From NCBI GenBank assembly GCA_903921295.1, contig CAIXOZ010000083.1, positions 1 to 13,061 of the forward strand: a stretch of 13,061 bases of DNA, in the 5' to 3' direction. The DNA comes from an uncultured cyanobacterium. GTDB lineage: Bacteria > Cyanobacteriota > Cyanobacteriia > PCC-6307 > Cyanobiaceae. A model generated the notes under the pieces. The model was not told the DNA's origin. It did no database searches and was given only the letters and a program-made list of their open reading frames with translations. A program made the position numbers and the translations under genes. This document shows positions 6,235 through 13,061 of the stretch, in pieces. The stretch's first letter is position 1. Every line of letters begins with the position of its first letter.

Positions 6235-7107
6235 TCAGATCAGTCCACTCAGCCGTGGTGCCATCAGGGCCATCACCAGGAACAAGCCATCCACAGCCAG
6301 GGTGGTGAGGAGGGCCGCAGCGGCGATCCGCTCGGTTTCGCCACGGCGCCAGAGCCAGCGGCCAGTGAGGGTGAGAAGGATGGCTGCCGTCAGAATCAGG
6401 CCGATGGGCAACGGGTGCAGCAGGCTGAGGCACGCCTCGTGCAGCAGCAGGGGAGCCTGATCAAGGCTGCCGTTGACGACGGCTGGCCAGAGTCTGATCA
6501 CACCGGTGAGGGCGATCACCAGATCGGTGCAGGCAGTCCCCGCCAGGGCCCCGAGATAAAAGCCACAAGCCAGACGCCAGCGTGTGCGCCAGCCTCCCAG
6601 GGCCAGCGGCAGGGCGAAGGCTTCCATGGGGAGGTGCCAGAGGGGCTGATCGCGGAACCAGCCCCAGAAGATGGAGCCCCCAAGCCAGCTGCCCGCAAAC
6701 CCAACCAGAAGCGAGCCCAGCGGCCGCCAGAAGCCGGTGCCGCGGTTCTGCAGAAGCACGCCAGCAGCCAGGAGGGGCACCGTGAACAGGGTGGCTCCCA
6801 CGGGGGCATCCCGGACCCACGGTGCCTGCACGAAGACCGGCAGCGCCACCAGAAGGGCGGCGATCCAGGCCAGGCGCACCAGCCCTGGGGATTGCGCGAC
6901 AGACCCGGCGTCCGGCTGAACCCCACGGCTCAGGCGATCCCGATCCAGCTCCGGCCGGGAGCTCTGGACTCCAGTCGCCCCGGTGGAACCTGCCAATGGC
7001 TGCCGCCATTCCAATGGACCGGCGACGGGTCGCTGGCCTGCAACAACCGTCGGCACAGCGTCAGCCGTGCCCGGGGGCAGGGGGAGGGTGGAGCTGACCC
7101 CGGGCAA
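6235..7107 (-). CDS. DUF3120-like cyanobacterial membrane protein
   Basis: Integral membrane protein of unknown function, resembling the cyanobacteria-specific DUF3120 family (assigned from memory of the family, not a search). An N-terminal stretch of ~75 polar, proline-rich residues precedes six or so hydrophobic segments between about 76 and 288. The most distinctive part is SWLGGSIFWGWFRDQPLWHLPMEAFALPLAL (140-170), with Trp/His/Pro/Glu residues suggestive of a functional site. FYLGALAGTACTDL (183-196) follows. The start is TTG 7107, supported by a TAAGGT box 25 bases upstream. GTG 6876 would remove the non-conserved tail and cannot be excluded. It lies upstream of psbU in the same orientation, but psbU appears to have its own promoter. 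No catalytic function should be assumed. Confidence 0.8.
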   Translation of the reverse strand: MPGVSSTLPLPPGTADAVPTVVAGQRPVAGPLEWRQPLAGSTGATGVQSSRPELDRDRLSRGVQPDAGSVAQSPGLVRLAWIAALLVALPVFVQAPWVRDAPVGATLFTVPLLAAGVLLQNRGTGFWRPLGSLLVGFAGSWLGGSIFWGWFRDQPLWHLPMEAFALPLALGGWRTRWRLACGFYLGALAGTACTDLVIALTGVIRLWPAVVNGSLDQAPLLLHEACLSLLHPLPIGLILTAAILLTLTGRWLWRRGETERIAAAALLTTLAVDGLFLVMALMAPRLSGLI

Positions 7108-7131
7108 CGCTTCTGTGAAGAAAGATGCGCA

Positions 7132-7137
7132 ACCTTA
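7132..7137 (-). promoter_or_regulatory. Putative -10 box of DUF3120-like gene (TAAGGT)
   Basis: Minus-strand TTTAAGGTTGCGC gives TAAGGT, 24 bases before the TTG start. The implied leader is ~18 bases. It shares TAAGGTTG with the psbU upstream region. It lies in the divergent region with uppP. Confidence 0.35.
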
Positions 7138-7173
7138 AACGGCTTTGACCCTGAGCGCGCTCGGCGGCGGCCA

Positions 7174-7179
7174 TAAGGT
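7174..7179 (+). promoter_or_regulatory. Putative -10 box of uppP (TAAGGT)
   Basis: GCCATAAGGTGAAG holds TAAGGT 22 bases before the uppP ATG; CATAAG two bases earlier is an alternative alignment. TTGACC at 7145-7150 resembles a -35, but the spacing is too long (over 20 bases) to count on. The inferred leader is ~15 bases. Confidence 0.35.
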
Positions 7180-7201
7180 GAAGCGCTGCTGAATCGCCGC
7201 G

Positions 7202-8206
7202 ATGGCCCCCGCCCTCCTGAGCGCCTTTGCCATGGGCTCCAGTCAGGTCAACGCCTTCTTGGCAGCAGCGCCGATGGCGACAGGTTCCGTGGCGTCGGCA
7301 GCGGCCGTGGCGCCCGTGGTTCCCCTCGCGGCCGCCGCCACAGGGGCGGCGGCCGACGCTGCTTCAGTTCCCGACCTTGGCCTGCTGCAGGCCTGCTGGC
7401 AGGCGGGGGTGCTTGGCATCGTGCAGGGACTGACCGAATTCCTGCCGATCAGCAGTTCGGCCCACCTCAAGGTGGTGCCGGTGATGTTCCGCTGGGGCGA
7501 TCCCGGGGTGGCCTTCACCGCCGTGATCCAGCTCGGCAGCATCGCGGCCGTGCTCGCCTATTTCCGTGAGGACCTGCGCCAGGTGGGCCGCGGCATCGCC
7601 CGGGCCGTGCGCCATGGCCAGTGGAGCGATCCCTCGGCCCGTCTCGGGGTGGCGATGGCGCTGGGAACCCTGCCGATCGTGATCGGTGGTCTGGCGATCA
7701 AGCGCTGGATCCCCGACTACGACAACTCACCGCTGCGCAGCATGACGAGCATCGCCATCGTCTCGATCGTGATGGCCCTGCTGCTGGCCCTGGCCGAGCT
7801 GGTCGGTGCACGGCGACGCACCTTTGAGACGCTTCGCCCCCGCGACGGTGTGCTGGTCGGTCTGGCCCAGGCCCTGGCTCTCGTGCCCGGGGTCTCCCGT
7901 TCCGGCAGCACGCTGACGGCGTCGTTGTTCGACGGCTGGGAGCGGGCGGCGGCGGCGCGCTTTTCCTTCCTGCTCGGCATTCCGGCGATCACCCTGGCCG
8001 GTCTGGTCGAGCTCAAGGGTGCTCTCGATGGGGGCGGGCGCTACGGCGCCATCCCGATGCTCGTGGGTGTGGTCGCGGCGGCCCTGGTCAGCTGGCTCGC
8101 GATCGCCTGGCTGCTCAGCTACCTCCAGCGTCATGGCACCTGGCTCTTTGTCGGCTACCGGCTGCTGTTCGGTGCCGTGATCCTGCTCTGGTTCCAGGGT
8201 GCCTGA
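7202..8206 (+). CDS. uppP: Undecaprenyl-diphosphatase UppP (BacA family)
   Basis: Inner-membrane phosphatase that converts undecaprenyl diphosphate to the monophosphate, recycling the lipid carrier for peptidoglycan and polysaccharide synthesis; excess activity gives bacitracin resistance. The family core starts near residue 60. Motif 1 is QGLTEFLPISSSAHL (75-89; Q75, E79, S84-S86, H88) and motif 2 is PGVSRSGST (229-237; R233). Multiple hydrophobic helices and the IPAITLAGLVELK segment (260-272) also fit the family. The 334-residue length exceeds the usual ~270 because of an alanine-rich N-terminal extension of ~60 residues. Internal ATGs at 7232 and 7274 are other possible starts; 7202 is kept because of the -10-like box just upstream. 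The PDZ/radical-SAM gene follows after 46 bases and has no promoter of its own that I see, so the two are probably co-transcribed. Confidence 0.95.
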   Translation: MAPALLSAFAMGSSQVNAFLAAAPMATGSVASAAAVAPVVPLAAAATGAAADAASVPDLGLLQACWQAGVLGIVQGLTEFLPISSSAHLKVVPVMFRWGDPGVAFTAVIQLGSIAAVLAYFREDLRQVGRGIARAVRHGQWSDPSARLGVAMALGTLPIVIGGLAIKRWIPDYDNSPLRSMTSIAIVSIVMALLLALAELVGARRRTFETLRPRDGVLVGLAQALALVPGVSRSGSTLTASLFDGWERAAAARFSFLLGIPAITLAGLVELKGALDGGGRYGAIPMLVGVVAAALVSWLAIAWLLSYLQRHGTWLFVGYRLLFGAVILLWFQGA

Positions 8207-8252
8207 TCGCAGGCCACAGTGGAAGAAGCCCTGGTTTCCCTGATCCGATCCC

Positions 8253-9632
8253 GTGTGGAACGAACCCTCCGCTGCCCTGGCGGCTTCGCTGCCAGGCCCT
8301 GAGCGTCAGCCTGATCCGGCCGTGGTGGCCCGCGTCGAACCGGGCTCGATCGGCGAAGAGCTCGGCTTCGAGTGCGGCGATCGCCTGATCAGCATCAACG
8401 GCATCCGCCCCCGCGATCTGATTGATCTCCAGGTGCTCTGCTGCGAGGAGGACCTCACCCTCGAAGTGGAGGACGCCAAGGGTGTTCGCCACGTGGTGGA
8501 GCTTGAAAAGGATGCCGACGATGGCCTGGGTCTGGAATTCACCGAGGCGCTGTTCGATGGCCTCAAGCAATGCAACAACCATTGCCCGTTCTGCTTCATC
8601 GATCAGCAGCCCCCGGGTCGACGCCGCAGCCTCTACCTGAAGGACGACGACTACCGCCTCAGCTTTCTTTACGGCTCCTATCTCACCCTCACCAACCTGA
8701 CGGCGGCCGACTGGGAGCGGATCGAGGCCCAGCGTCTTTCCCCTCTTTACGTGTCGGTGCATGCCACTGATCCGGAGCTACGCAGCCGGCTGCTGCTCAA
8801 CCCCCGCGCCGGGCTGTTGATGGAGCAGCTGGCCTGGTTTGATGAGCGTGATCTCCAGATCCATGCCCAGGTCGTGGTCTGTCCAGGCCATAACGACGGC
8901 CCGGCCCTGGAGCAGACCCTGCGCGATCTGGTGCGCCACGCCGATGGTGACTGGCCAGCGGTGCTGTCGGCAGCGGTGGTGCCCGTGGGCCTGACCCGAT
9001 TCCGTCCCGAGGGGGATGGGCTGGTGGCGGCGGATCGCGCCTGCGCCATCGCCGTGATCGAGCAGGTGGAGGCCCTGCAGGCGGAGTTCCGGCAGCGCTT
9101 GGGCGGCCGCTTCGCCTGGCTGTCCGATGAGTGGTATCTGCTGGCCGGACGGCCCCTGCCGCCGCGGGATGCTTATGAGGATCTCCCCCAGCAGGAGAAC
9201 GGCGTCGGCAGCATCCGCGCCTTTCTGGAAGCCCTGGATGACGCCACCGCGGAGCTTCCGTCAGCGATTCGGCCGGGCCGTCGGTGCAGCTGGGTCGTCG
9301 GCGCCCTGGTGGCCGAGGCCCTGCAACCGGTCGTCGATCGTCTCAATCGGATCGAGGGCCTGGAGCTGATCCTGCACGGACTGCCCAGTCCTTACTGGGG
9401 GCAGAGCCAGGTGGTCACGGGCCTGCTCACAGGTTCCGACCTGCTCGCCGGCCTCAGTGGGGCCGATCTGGGCGATCGCCTGCTCCTGCCGGCTGTGATG
9501 TTGCGCCAGGGGGAGCCGGTGTTCCTCGACGATCTGAGCCTCACGGAGCTGGAGCAGCAACTGCCGGTGCCGATCACCCTGCTGCACGATGCGGCGGATC
9601 TGGTTCGGGCCTGTTTGGGCACATCGGTTTGA
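8253..9632 (+). CDS. PDZ-like / radical SAM / DUF512 protein, cyanobacterial TIGR03279 type
   Basis: Putative iron-sulfur oxidoreductase found widely in cyanobacteria; its substrate is unknown. Domains in order: a PDZ-like segment at ~23-85 (VVARVEPGSIGEELGFECGDRLISING, the classic GSIAEELG-like carboxylate-binding loop region); a radical-SAM-type CxxxCxxC at C107, C111 and C114 (QCNNHCPFCFIDQQP); and a DUF512-type C-terminal half with PVGLTRFRPEGDGL, LSDEWYLLAGRPLPP and RPGRRCSWVVGALVAEALQP. The 459-residue length fits the family. Extra cysteines C63 and C64 lie in the PDZ part. The start GTG 8253 leaves a ~20-residue tail before the PDZ segment; no ribosome binding site is clear. Same strand as uppP, 46 bases downstream. 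The domain calls are solid; the physiological role is open. Confidence 0.9.
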   Translation: MWNEPSAALAASLPGPERQPDPAVVARVEPGSIGEELGFECGDRLISINGIRPRDLIDLQVLCCEEDLTLEVEDAKGVRHVVELEKDADDGLGLEFTEALFDGLKQCNNHCPFCFIDQQPPGRRRSLYLKDDDYRLSFLYGSYLTLTNLTAADWERIEAQRLSPLYVSVHATDPELRSRLLLNPRAGLLMEQLAWFDERDLQIHAQVVVCPGHNDGPALEQTLRDLVRHADGDWPAVLSAAVVPVGLTRFRPEGDGLVAADRACAIAVIEQVEALQAEFRQRLGGRFAWLSDEWYLLAGRPLPPRDAYEDLPQQENGVGSIRAFLEALDDATAELPSAIRPGRRCSWVVGALVAEALQPVVDRLNRIEGLELILHGLPSPYWGQSQVVTGLLTGSDLLAGLSGADLGDRLLLPAVMLRQGEPVFLDDLSLTELEQQLPVPITLLHDAADLVRACLGTSV

Positions 9633-9638
9633 GATCCC

Positions 9639-9644
9639 TAGAAT
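9639..9644 (+). promoter_or_regulatory. Putative -10 box of the TolC-like gene (TAGAAT)
   Basis: TAGAAT lies immediately after the upstream stop and 22 bases before GTG 9667, a near-consensus -10. It places transcription start near 9651. This argues against the longer in-frame start at 9589, which would lie upstream of the promoter. Confidence 0.5.
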
Positions 9645-9666
9645 CCGCCCACCTCTGACTCAGGTT

Positions 9667-11400
9667 GTGCGCCGTTCTTTCCTCGCCCGTGCCGCCCTCG
9701 CGGGGATCGTGCTGTTTCCGGCCACCTTGCAGTCCACCGTGCAACGTTCCCAGGCGGCACCGGCGGCCGCTCCCATGGCGGAGGCTCAGGTACCGGCTGT
9801 TCAGCCCCCGGCATCAGGCTCAGGCGATCCTGTCCCTGAGGTGGTTCCCCTGGCAACCCAGGTCAAGGGAAACCGCCCCAGGTCCAATCCCGATGTCCTC
9901 GCCCCTGTCCAGAAGCAGCTGCTTCCTGGCCTGGAACGGCTGGCCAGTCCGCCCAGCCTGGCTCTGCCCACCACCCCTTCCCAGGTGCGCATCCAGGAGC
10001 TGCGTCCCCTCAGCCTGAGCGAGGTTGAGAATCTGGCCCAGGTGAACAACCCCAACCTCAAGGCGGTGGCCCTGCAGGTGGATGAAGCCCAGGCCAGCCT
10101 GCGCGCCCAGATCGCCCTCTGGTATCCGACGTTGACGCTCACGGGCACCAGCCTGCCGACTTATACATCAGGCCAGCAATACAATTCGTCCCCGGTGCTG
10201 GGCACGGCGGCGAACACGGTCACCAACCGTTGGGCCATGGCGTCGTCCCTGACAGCGCAGTGGGCCTTGATCAATCCCCAGCGCGTGCCCCAGATCGCGG
10301 CGGCCCGCGATGCCTTTGAGAAGGCGAAGAACCAGTACCTGATTGCCCTGCGGGATCTGCGTCTGCAGGCGGCTCAGGCCTATTTCGACCTCCAGTTCGC
10401 TGATGAAAGCGTGCGCATCGGCCAGGAGTCGGTGCGGGCCTCGATTGTCAGCCTCAAGGATGCCCGCGCCCGCTACCAGGCCGGTGTCGCCACCAAGCTC
10501 GAGGTCCTGCAGGCGGAAACCCAGCTCTCACGCGACCAGCAGCTGCTCACCGAGGGCCTGGCCCAGCAGGCGGTGGCCCGGCGCACCCTGGCGGCCCTGC
10601 TCGACCTCCCTCAGATCGTCACACCCACGGCCAAGGAGCCGGCCCGGGTGCTCGGCTCCTGGATTCCCAGCCTCCAGGAGAGCATCGTCGCCTCCTATGC
10701 CTTCCGGGAGGAACTCGATCAGGCCATCCTCGATATCTCCATCGCCAACAGCCAGGCCAATGCCGCCCTCGGGGCCATCCAGCCGTTCCTGAACATCGTC
10801 AACACCCTGTCGGCCAGCCGCTATTCCGGTCAGCTGCAGGTGTCTGCTGACACCGCCGCCAGCAATGGCTGGTCCGTTGATAACGCCATCGGTCTCAGCC
10901 TGTCCTGGCGCCTCTACGACGGTGGTGCCGCCAGTGCCCAGGCCCGTCAGCAGAAGCTCCTGGCCCAGGAAAATCGCTTCCGTTTCGCCAGCCGCCGCGA
11001 TGCGATCCGCCAGGAGGTGGAAGAGAGTTTTTACACGCTGTTGAAGAACGATCGGAACATCAGCACCACGTCCCGTGAGGTGGTCACCTCCCGCGAAGCG
11101 CTGCGACTCACCCGCCTGCGCTTCCAGGCCGGGGTCACCACCCAGCGCGAAGTGGTCGACAGCCAGCGCGATCTCACCCAGGCCGAGGTTCGCTACGCCC
11201 AGGCTGTCACCAATTACAACAAGACCCTGGCTCAGATCCGCCGTCGCACCGGCCTTGATCGGATCGCTCTGTGCAAGCCACCCACGCTGCCGGCGGTCAA
11301 ACCGTCTGAGTACGACTCGGTGAATGTGCCGGTCGAACCCACGCCGCTGGCGCCGGCCTGTGCGGCTCCCTCGATGGGACGTGCGGCCGCTGGCCTCTGA
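9667..11400 (+). CDS. TolC-like outer membrane efflux protein (OEP family)
   Basis: Outer-membrane channel that docks with inner-membrane pumps for type I secretion or RND/ABC efflux; in cyanobacteria one TolC-like protein usually serves several exporters. The product is 577 residues. A signal peptide (MRRSF, hydrophobic 6-20) is probably cut near SQA (29-31). A proline-rich linker of ~75 residues follows. Two OEP repeats come next, the first starting at LSLSEVENLAQVNNPNLKAV (~115-134). The second is recognised by ALRLTRLRFQAGVTTQREVVDSQRDLTQAE, a copy of the first-half SIVSLKDARARYQAGVATKLEVLQAETQLSRD. Long coiled-coil helices and GLSLSWRLYDGG fit the barrel strands. GTG 9667 is chosen over GTG-like starts at 9589 because it begins the signal peptide and follows a TAGAAT box; the longer start would overlap the previous gene by 44 bases. 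No pump genes are adjacent. Confidence 0.92.
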   Translation: MRRSFLARAALAGIVLFPATLQSTVQRSQAAPAAAPMAEAQVPAVQPPASGSGDPVPEVVPLATQVKGNRPRSNPDVLAPVQKQLLPGLERLASPPSLALPTTPSQVRIQELRPLSLSEVENLAQVNNPNLKAVALQVDEAQASLRAQIALWYPTLTLTGTSLPTYTSGQQYNSSPVLGTAANTVTNRWAMASSLTAQWALINPQRVPQIAAARDAFEKAKNQYLIALRDLRLQAAQAYFDLQFADESVRIGQESVRASIVSLKDARARYQAGVATKLEVLQAETQLSRDQQLLTEGLAQQAVARRTLAALLDLPQIVTPTAKEPARVLGSWIPSLQESIVASYAFREELDQAILDISIANSQANAALGAIQPFLNIVNTLSASRYSGQLQVSADTAASNGWSVDNAIGLSLSWRLYDGGAASAQARQQKLLAQENRFRFASRRDAIRQEVEESFYTLLKNDRNISTTSREVVTSREALRLTRLRFQAGVTTQREVVDSQRDLTQAEVRYAQAVTNYNKTLAQIRRRTGLDRIALCKPPTLPAVKPSEYDSVNVPVEPTPLAPACAAPSMGRAAAGL

Positions 11401-11433
11401 TCCTGATCGGGCCCGTGCAGCGGATGGGGGCCG

Positions 11434-11455
11434 GCCCTGTCCCTCCCTACAGGGC
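11434..11455 (+). terminator. Hairpin after the TolC-like gene, possible terminator
   Basis: GCCCTGT, loop CCCTCCCT, ACAGGGC forms a perfect 7-bp GC-rich stem 33 bases after the stop. There is no T-run, so strength as an intrinsic terminator is uncertain. Confidence 0.4.
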
Positions 11456-11591
11456 TCGGATGATCCTTCAGCAAGCGTTCCATCGGCCCGCTCCTGATCC
11501 GGGATGGAAGATCGGCAGGAAGCGCGGGGGGCTGGATGGATTCCCCAGGGGTGCCCCCGGATCAGGTGGTCGAAATCACGGCCAGCCTTGA

Positions 11592-11597
11592 TAGCGT
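11592..11597 (+). promoter_or_regulatory. Putative -10 box of pucC-like gene (TAGCGT)
   Basis: TTGATAGCGTGCACC contains TAGCGT, a TANNNT match 25 bases before ATG 11623, implying a leader of ~19 bases. It supports 11623 over the upstream in-frame ATG at 11536. Confidence 0.3.
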
Positions 11598-11622
11598 GCA
11601 CCGAGCGCATCGGCAGCCCCGG

Positions 11623-13029
11623 ATGACAGTCGCCGCTTCCGGACGCCCGGGGCTCACCCTTGTTGCCACCCTGCGCCTTGGTCTGTTTCAGGCCTGTCTG
11701 GGTGCATTGGCTGTGATTTTCGCCGGTATTCTCAACCGCGTCATGATCACGGAACTCGCCTTGCCCGGCCTGCTGGTGGGCGGCTCCCTGGCGTTCGAAC
11801 AACTGGCCGCTCTGGCCAGGCCGCTGTTCGGACAGATCTCTGATGCGAAGCCGATCGCCGGACGCCATCGCCTGCCGTATGTCTGGCTGGGCACGCTCGG
11901 ATTCTGTGGGCTGGCCGCCCTTTCGGTGCCTTTGATCTTCCGGCTGCAGCAGTGGTTTCAGCTGCACCCCCCCCTCACGATCCAGGGAGGCTGTGGAGTG
12001 GCGTTGCTCTGTCTGTTTTTCGGTGGATACGGCCTGGCGGTTTCCCTCGCCACCACCCCCTATCTGGCCTTGGTGGTCGACCGCACCACCGAGGAAGAGC
12101 GTCCTCGGGCCGTTGGATTGATCTGGTTCATGCTCACGGTCGGCATCGTTCTCGGGGCCGTGGGCACGGCAATCAGCCTCCGATCCCTCGATGGCGTCAA
12201 GGATCCGGCTGTGTTGGAGCCCGTTCTCCAGGCCTTCATGGGCCGCGTGGTGCTGGTTGTTCTTGCTCTCAGCCTTGTTGCCACCTGGCGCATGGAGGCC
12301 CCCGCGTCCCAGGGGTTGCGTCGATCCAGCCGCGGCGATCGTGAGGATGCGATCGGTGCCGGTGTTGCCTGGACCCTGATTCGATCGAGCCCCCAGGTGC
12401 TGATCTTCTTCGGTTTCCTGGTGCTCTTCACCCTTGGTTTGTTCCTTCAGGATCCGATTCTTGAGAGCTATGGCGCCGAGGTGTTCGGCTTGTCGATTTC
12501 TGCCACGGCAGCGCTCAATGGCCTCTGGGGGGGAGGCACCCTTGTCGGTCTGCTGGTGGCCGGAGTGTGGATCGTGCCAAGACTGGGCAAGCTTCCCGCC
12601 GCCCGGCTGGGATGCCGCCTCGTGGTCGGCTCGCTGATCCTGCTCCTGCTGTCTGGAGTTGTGGCCCAGCCCCCCCTGCTCTGGGTGGTGATGGTTTTGT
12701 TCGGTCTCTCGGCAGGGATGGCCACCAACAGTGCGCTCTGCCTGATGCTGGATCTCACCCTTCCCGAGGTGGCTGGTACCTTCGTCGGTGTCTGGGGCCT
12801 GGCCCAGGCCCTGAGCCGTGGGTTGGGCAAGCTGATCGGTGGTGGTCTGCTCAGTCTTGGCCAGTGGCTGCATCTGCCTGAACCGCTTGGACCCTTTGCC
12901 CTGGTGATTGCCATCGAAGCGTTGATTGCCTTTTTGGCCCTGCTGTTGCTTGCCCGGGTGAACATGCAGCAGTTCCGCCAGGACACCGGCCGGTCCCTGA
13001 GCCGCGTTCTTGCCATGGAGGTCTCATGA
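11623..13029 (+). CDS. PucC-like MFS protein (BCD family, chlorophyll-related carrier)
   Basis: Twelve-helix membrane protein of the PucC/LhaA (Bch2) branch of the major facilitator superfamily. Relatives in purple bacteria assist light-harvesting complex assembly, and cyanobacterial members are thought to deliver or handle chlorophyll; the exact role is not proven. The product is 468 residues. LRLGLFQACLGALAVIFAGILNRVMITEL (17-45) is the family's helix-1 region. GQISDAKPIAGRHRLPYVWLG (70-90) is the conserved loop after helix 2. LATTPYLALVVDRTTEEERPRAVGLIWFML forms the later family signature. A cytoplasmic loop rich in Arg/Ser/Asp (~227-242) separates the two halves. ATG 11623 is preferred to ATG 11536 because homology begins just before helix 1 and a -10-like box lies between them. 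The stop overlaps the next gene as ATGA. Confidence 0.88.
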   Translation: MTVAASGRPGLTLVATLRLGLFQACLGALAVIFAGILNRVMITELALPGLLVGGSLAFEQLAALARPLFGQISDAKPIAGRHRLPYVWLGTLGFCGLAALSVPLIFRLQQWFQLHPPLTIQGGCGVALLCLFFGGYGLAVSLATTPYLALVVDRTTEEERPRAVGLIWFMLTVGIVLGAVGTAISLRSLDGVKDPAVLEPVLQAFMGRVVLVVLALSLVATWRMEAPASQGLRRSSRGDREDAIGAGVAWTLIRSSPQVLIFFGFLVLFTLGLFLQDPILESYGAEVFGLSISATAALNGLWGGGTLVGLLVAGVWIVPRLGKLPAARLGCRLVVGSLILLLLSGVVAQPPLLWVVMVLFGLSAGMATNSALCLMLDLTLPEVAGTFVGVWGLAQALSRGLGKLIGGGLLSLGQWLHLPEPLGPFALVIAIEALIAFLALLLLARVNMQQFRQDTGRSLSRVLAMEVS

Positions 13030-13061
13030 GCAAGGACCCTGACTGGTCGACCCTCTTGCCC
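13026..13061 (+). CDS. Start of a downstream gene, partial (12 codons)
   Basis: ATG 13026 overlaps the pucC-like stop (ATGA) and has a perfect GGAGGT ribosome binding site at 13017-13022. The visible residues are MSKDPDWSTLLP, and the frame is open to the window end. The overlap and strong ribosome binding site indicate a real, translationally coupled gene. Twelve residues are too few to name a family. Confidence 0.7.
   Translation, partial: MSKDPDWSTLLP

Larger units (their letters stand above)
11401..11622 (+). other. Intergenic region between tolC-like gene and pucC-like gene
   Basis: These 222 bases hold a hairpin after the TolC-like stop and a -10-like box before the pucC-like start. 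An in-frame upstream extension of pucC to 11536 exists but looks non-coding. Nothing else is recognised. Confidence 0.6.

Noticed and set aside
10528..12873. Very long (781-residue) open frame on the minus strand across the TolC-like and pucC-like genes
   Set aside because: It is antisense to two well-supported genes. It is rich in Gln/Gly/Glu/His with no domain, as expected from the complement of GC-biased codons, and it ignores the intergenic boundary and promoter signals.
1..13061. A multi-gene defence, mobile or biosynthetic island
   Set aside because: All genes have housekeeping or photosynthetic assignments or cyanobacterial core families, with uniform composition and no integrase, transposase, toxin-antitoxin or nuclease gene. 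I do not see a new system here.

Overview
The window is ordinary chromosome of a high-GC, unicellular picocyanobacterium of the Synechococcus/Cyanobium type. The evidence is psbU (a photosystem II extrinsic protein of oxygenic phototrophs), a PucC-type chlorophyll-carrier-family transporter, a cyanobacterial VKOR-thioredoxin fusion, a PDZ/radical-SAM protein of the cyanobacteria-specific TIGR03279 type, a DUF3120-like membrane protein, and six exact GCGATCGC (HIP1) octamers. No tRNA, rRNA, CRISPR array, insertion sequence or phage gene was seen. The genes are closely packed and have uniform GC-rich codon use, so nothing marks a transferred island.

Layout. 1-1223 (minus) is the N-terminal ~407 codons of an MFS exporter that runs off the left edge. 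It overlaps by four bases (TTGA) the stop of rimO (1220-2614, minus), so the two probably form one operon. A ~140 bp divergent region separates rimO from the VKOR-thioredoxin fusion (2755-3699, plus). 3700-3936 is a hairpin-rich gap between convergent genes. nadB (3937-5607, minus) follows; its stop codon lies in a 4-copy 7-bp tandem repeat. Just upstream of nadB is the psbU terminator (5632-5659), then psbU (5700-6077, minus) and a DUF3120-like gene (6235-7107, minus). A 94 bp divergent region leads to the plus-strand genes: uppP (7202-8206), a PDZ/radical-SAM/DUF512 gene (8253-9632), a TolC-like outer-membrane protein (9667-11400), a PucC-like MFS protein (11623-13029), and the first 12 codons of a further gene that overlaps pucC by four bases.

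How the genes fit together. The set is housekeeping and photosynthesis rather than one pathway: ribosomal protein S12 modification (RimO), periplasmic/lumenal disulfide formation (VKOR-Trx), NAD synthesis (NadB), oxygen-evolving-complex stabilisation (PsbU), carrier-lipid recycling for the cell wall (UppP), outer-membrane export (TolC-like) and a pigment-related carrier (PucC-like). Two cyanobacterial proteins of unknown function, the DUF3120-like and PDZ/radical-SAM proteins, are the most open biology here. A recurring cue is a TANNNT -10-like hexamer (mostly TAAGGT, TAGGGT or TAGAAT) about 25-30 bases upstream of most chosen starts. It gives short inferred leaders and helped select non-ATG or internal starts.
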